Assembly: GCA_964194935.1 (NCBI GenBank)
Contig: CAXMOL010000026.1
Span: forward strand, 1-21,954
DNA length: 21,954 nucleotides
Direction: 5' to 3'
Source: JACZWZ01 sp964194935
GTDB lineage: Bacteria > Actinomycetota > Acidimicrobiia > Spongiisociales > UBA11373
The position numbers and the translations under genes were made by a program. The notes beneath the pieces are model-generated. The model did no database searches. It had not been told where the DNA came from and worked only from the letters and a program-made list of their open reading frames with translations. This document shows positions 21,564 through 21,954 of the stretch, piece by piece; position 1 is the stretch's first letter; the number at the start of each line of letters is the position of its first letter.

Positions 21564-21954
21564 GTATCCGAGTGTTCGTCGTCGACGATCACCAGTTGTT
21601 CCTCACCGGTGTGGAAGCCGAACTCTCTGAACACGTAGACGTAGTCGGCACGGCAACCGATGTCGACGACGCGGTGCAAGCGATCCTTGATGCCAAGCCC
21701 GACGTGATCCTTGTCGACGTTCACATCCCCGGCGGTGGGGGCGTCACAGTCTTGAAGAACTCGCTCGATGCAGCTCCGGACCTTCGGTTCCTGGCGTTGT
21801 CGGCTTCCGATGCCCCCGACGATGTAATCGCCATGATCAGGGCCGGCGCCCGCGGCTACGTGACGAAGAGCATCGGTCCCGAGGAGTTGGTGGCGGCAGT
21901 GAGACGGATTCACGACGGAGATGCAGTGTTTTCACCACGCCTCGCCGGATTTGT
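21560..21954 (+). CDS. NarL/FixJ response regulator, 5' part (runs off window)
   Basis: 131 codons are visible of a response regulator that continues beyond the window. It begins MSIRVFVVDDHQLF. The acidic pocket is D9-D10, the phosphorylation site is D53 in ILVDVHIP, the switch Ser is S81 (ALSAS) and K103 is in GYVTKSIG. This is the REC domain of the NarL/FixJ class, so a LuxR-type DNA-binding domain should follow but is not seen. The ATG overlaps the kinase stop (ATGA), so kinase and regulator are coupled and form a two-component pair. The likely target region is the divergent promoter 170 to 200 bases from the kinase start. Confidence 0.93.
   Translation, partial: MSIRVFVVDDHQLFLTGVEAELSEHVDVVGTATDVDDAVQAILDAKPDVILVDVHIPGGGGVTVLKNSLDAAPDLRFLALSASDAPDDVIAMIRAGARGYVTKSIGPEELVAAVRRIHDGDAVFSPRLAGF

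Noticed and set aside
1..21954. CRISPR arrays, insertion sequences, attachment sites, rRNA or tRNA.
   Set aside because: No regular repeat-spacer array, no transposase-like protein and no tRNA cloverleaf arms were recognised by eye; a tRNAscan run would be decisive for tRNAs.

Overview
The window (about 60% GC by eye) looks like chromosomal DNA of a high-GC actinobacterium, possibly a deep-branching one such as Acidimicrobiia. The placement is inference. It rests on a bacterial proteasome activator (Bpa) ending in GQYL, a PspC-domain sensor kinase of the actinobacterial MacS type, secreted actinobacterial lipase and amidase types, and many genes that appear to be leaderless. I see no phage, transposon, CRISPR, rRNA or tRNA. 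Genes are tightly packed and no gene-free stretch exceeds 300 bases.

Layout. 1-1615 (+): the 3' end of an unrecognised protein, then a FetB-type permease. 1608-4850 (-): EamA exporter, DEAD-box RNA helicase and acyl-ACP desaturase. 4984-6188 (+): a possible 27-codon leader ORF coupled to an M19 dipeptidase. 6185-7503 (-): a membrane protein with a duplicated domain, coupled to a small unknown protein. 7553-10087 (+): MFS transporter, a coupled nucleotidyltransferase-fold protein and an alpha/beta hydrolase. 10102-11317 (-): DUF302 protein and PAP2 phosphatase, each preceded by a copy of the same hairpin-containing 50-nt element. 11485-15912 (+): Tat-exported peptidoglycan amidase, Bpa, CtaA-like heme A synthase, pirin and a secretory lipase lipoprotein. 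15915-17372 (-): a 4-hydroxybutyryl-CoA dehydratase-like flavoprotein with an Fe-S motif. 17499-18812 (+): a DUF4349 lipoprotein. 18874-20222 (-): a PspC/LiaF-like membrane protein coupled to a 63-residue membrane protein. 20394 to the end (+): a PspC-domain histidine kinase coupled to a response regulator cut by the window edge.

How the genes fit together. Most units are single genes or coupled pairs with household roles: iron export, fatty-acid desaturation, RNA remodelling, peptide turnover, cell-wall cleavage, protein degradation and heme A synthesis. The clearest functional module is the right end, where a LiaF/PspC membrane protein diverges from a PspC-sensor kinase/regulator pair. That is the arrangement of a cell-envelope stress system.

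The most unusual sequence signals are three. The paired hairpin element lies before DUF302 and PAP2. A TANNNT hexamer sits exactly six bases before seven start codons. The dehydratase-like protein has an iron-sulphur loop one residue shorter than I recall for the characterised enzyme.
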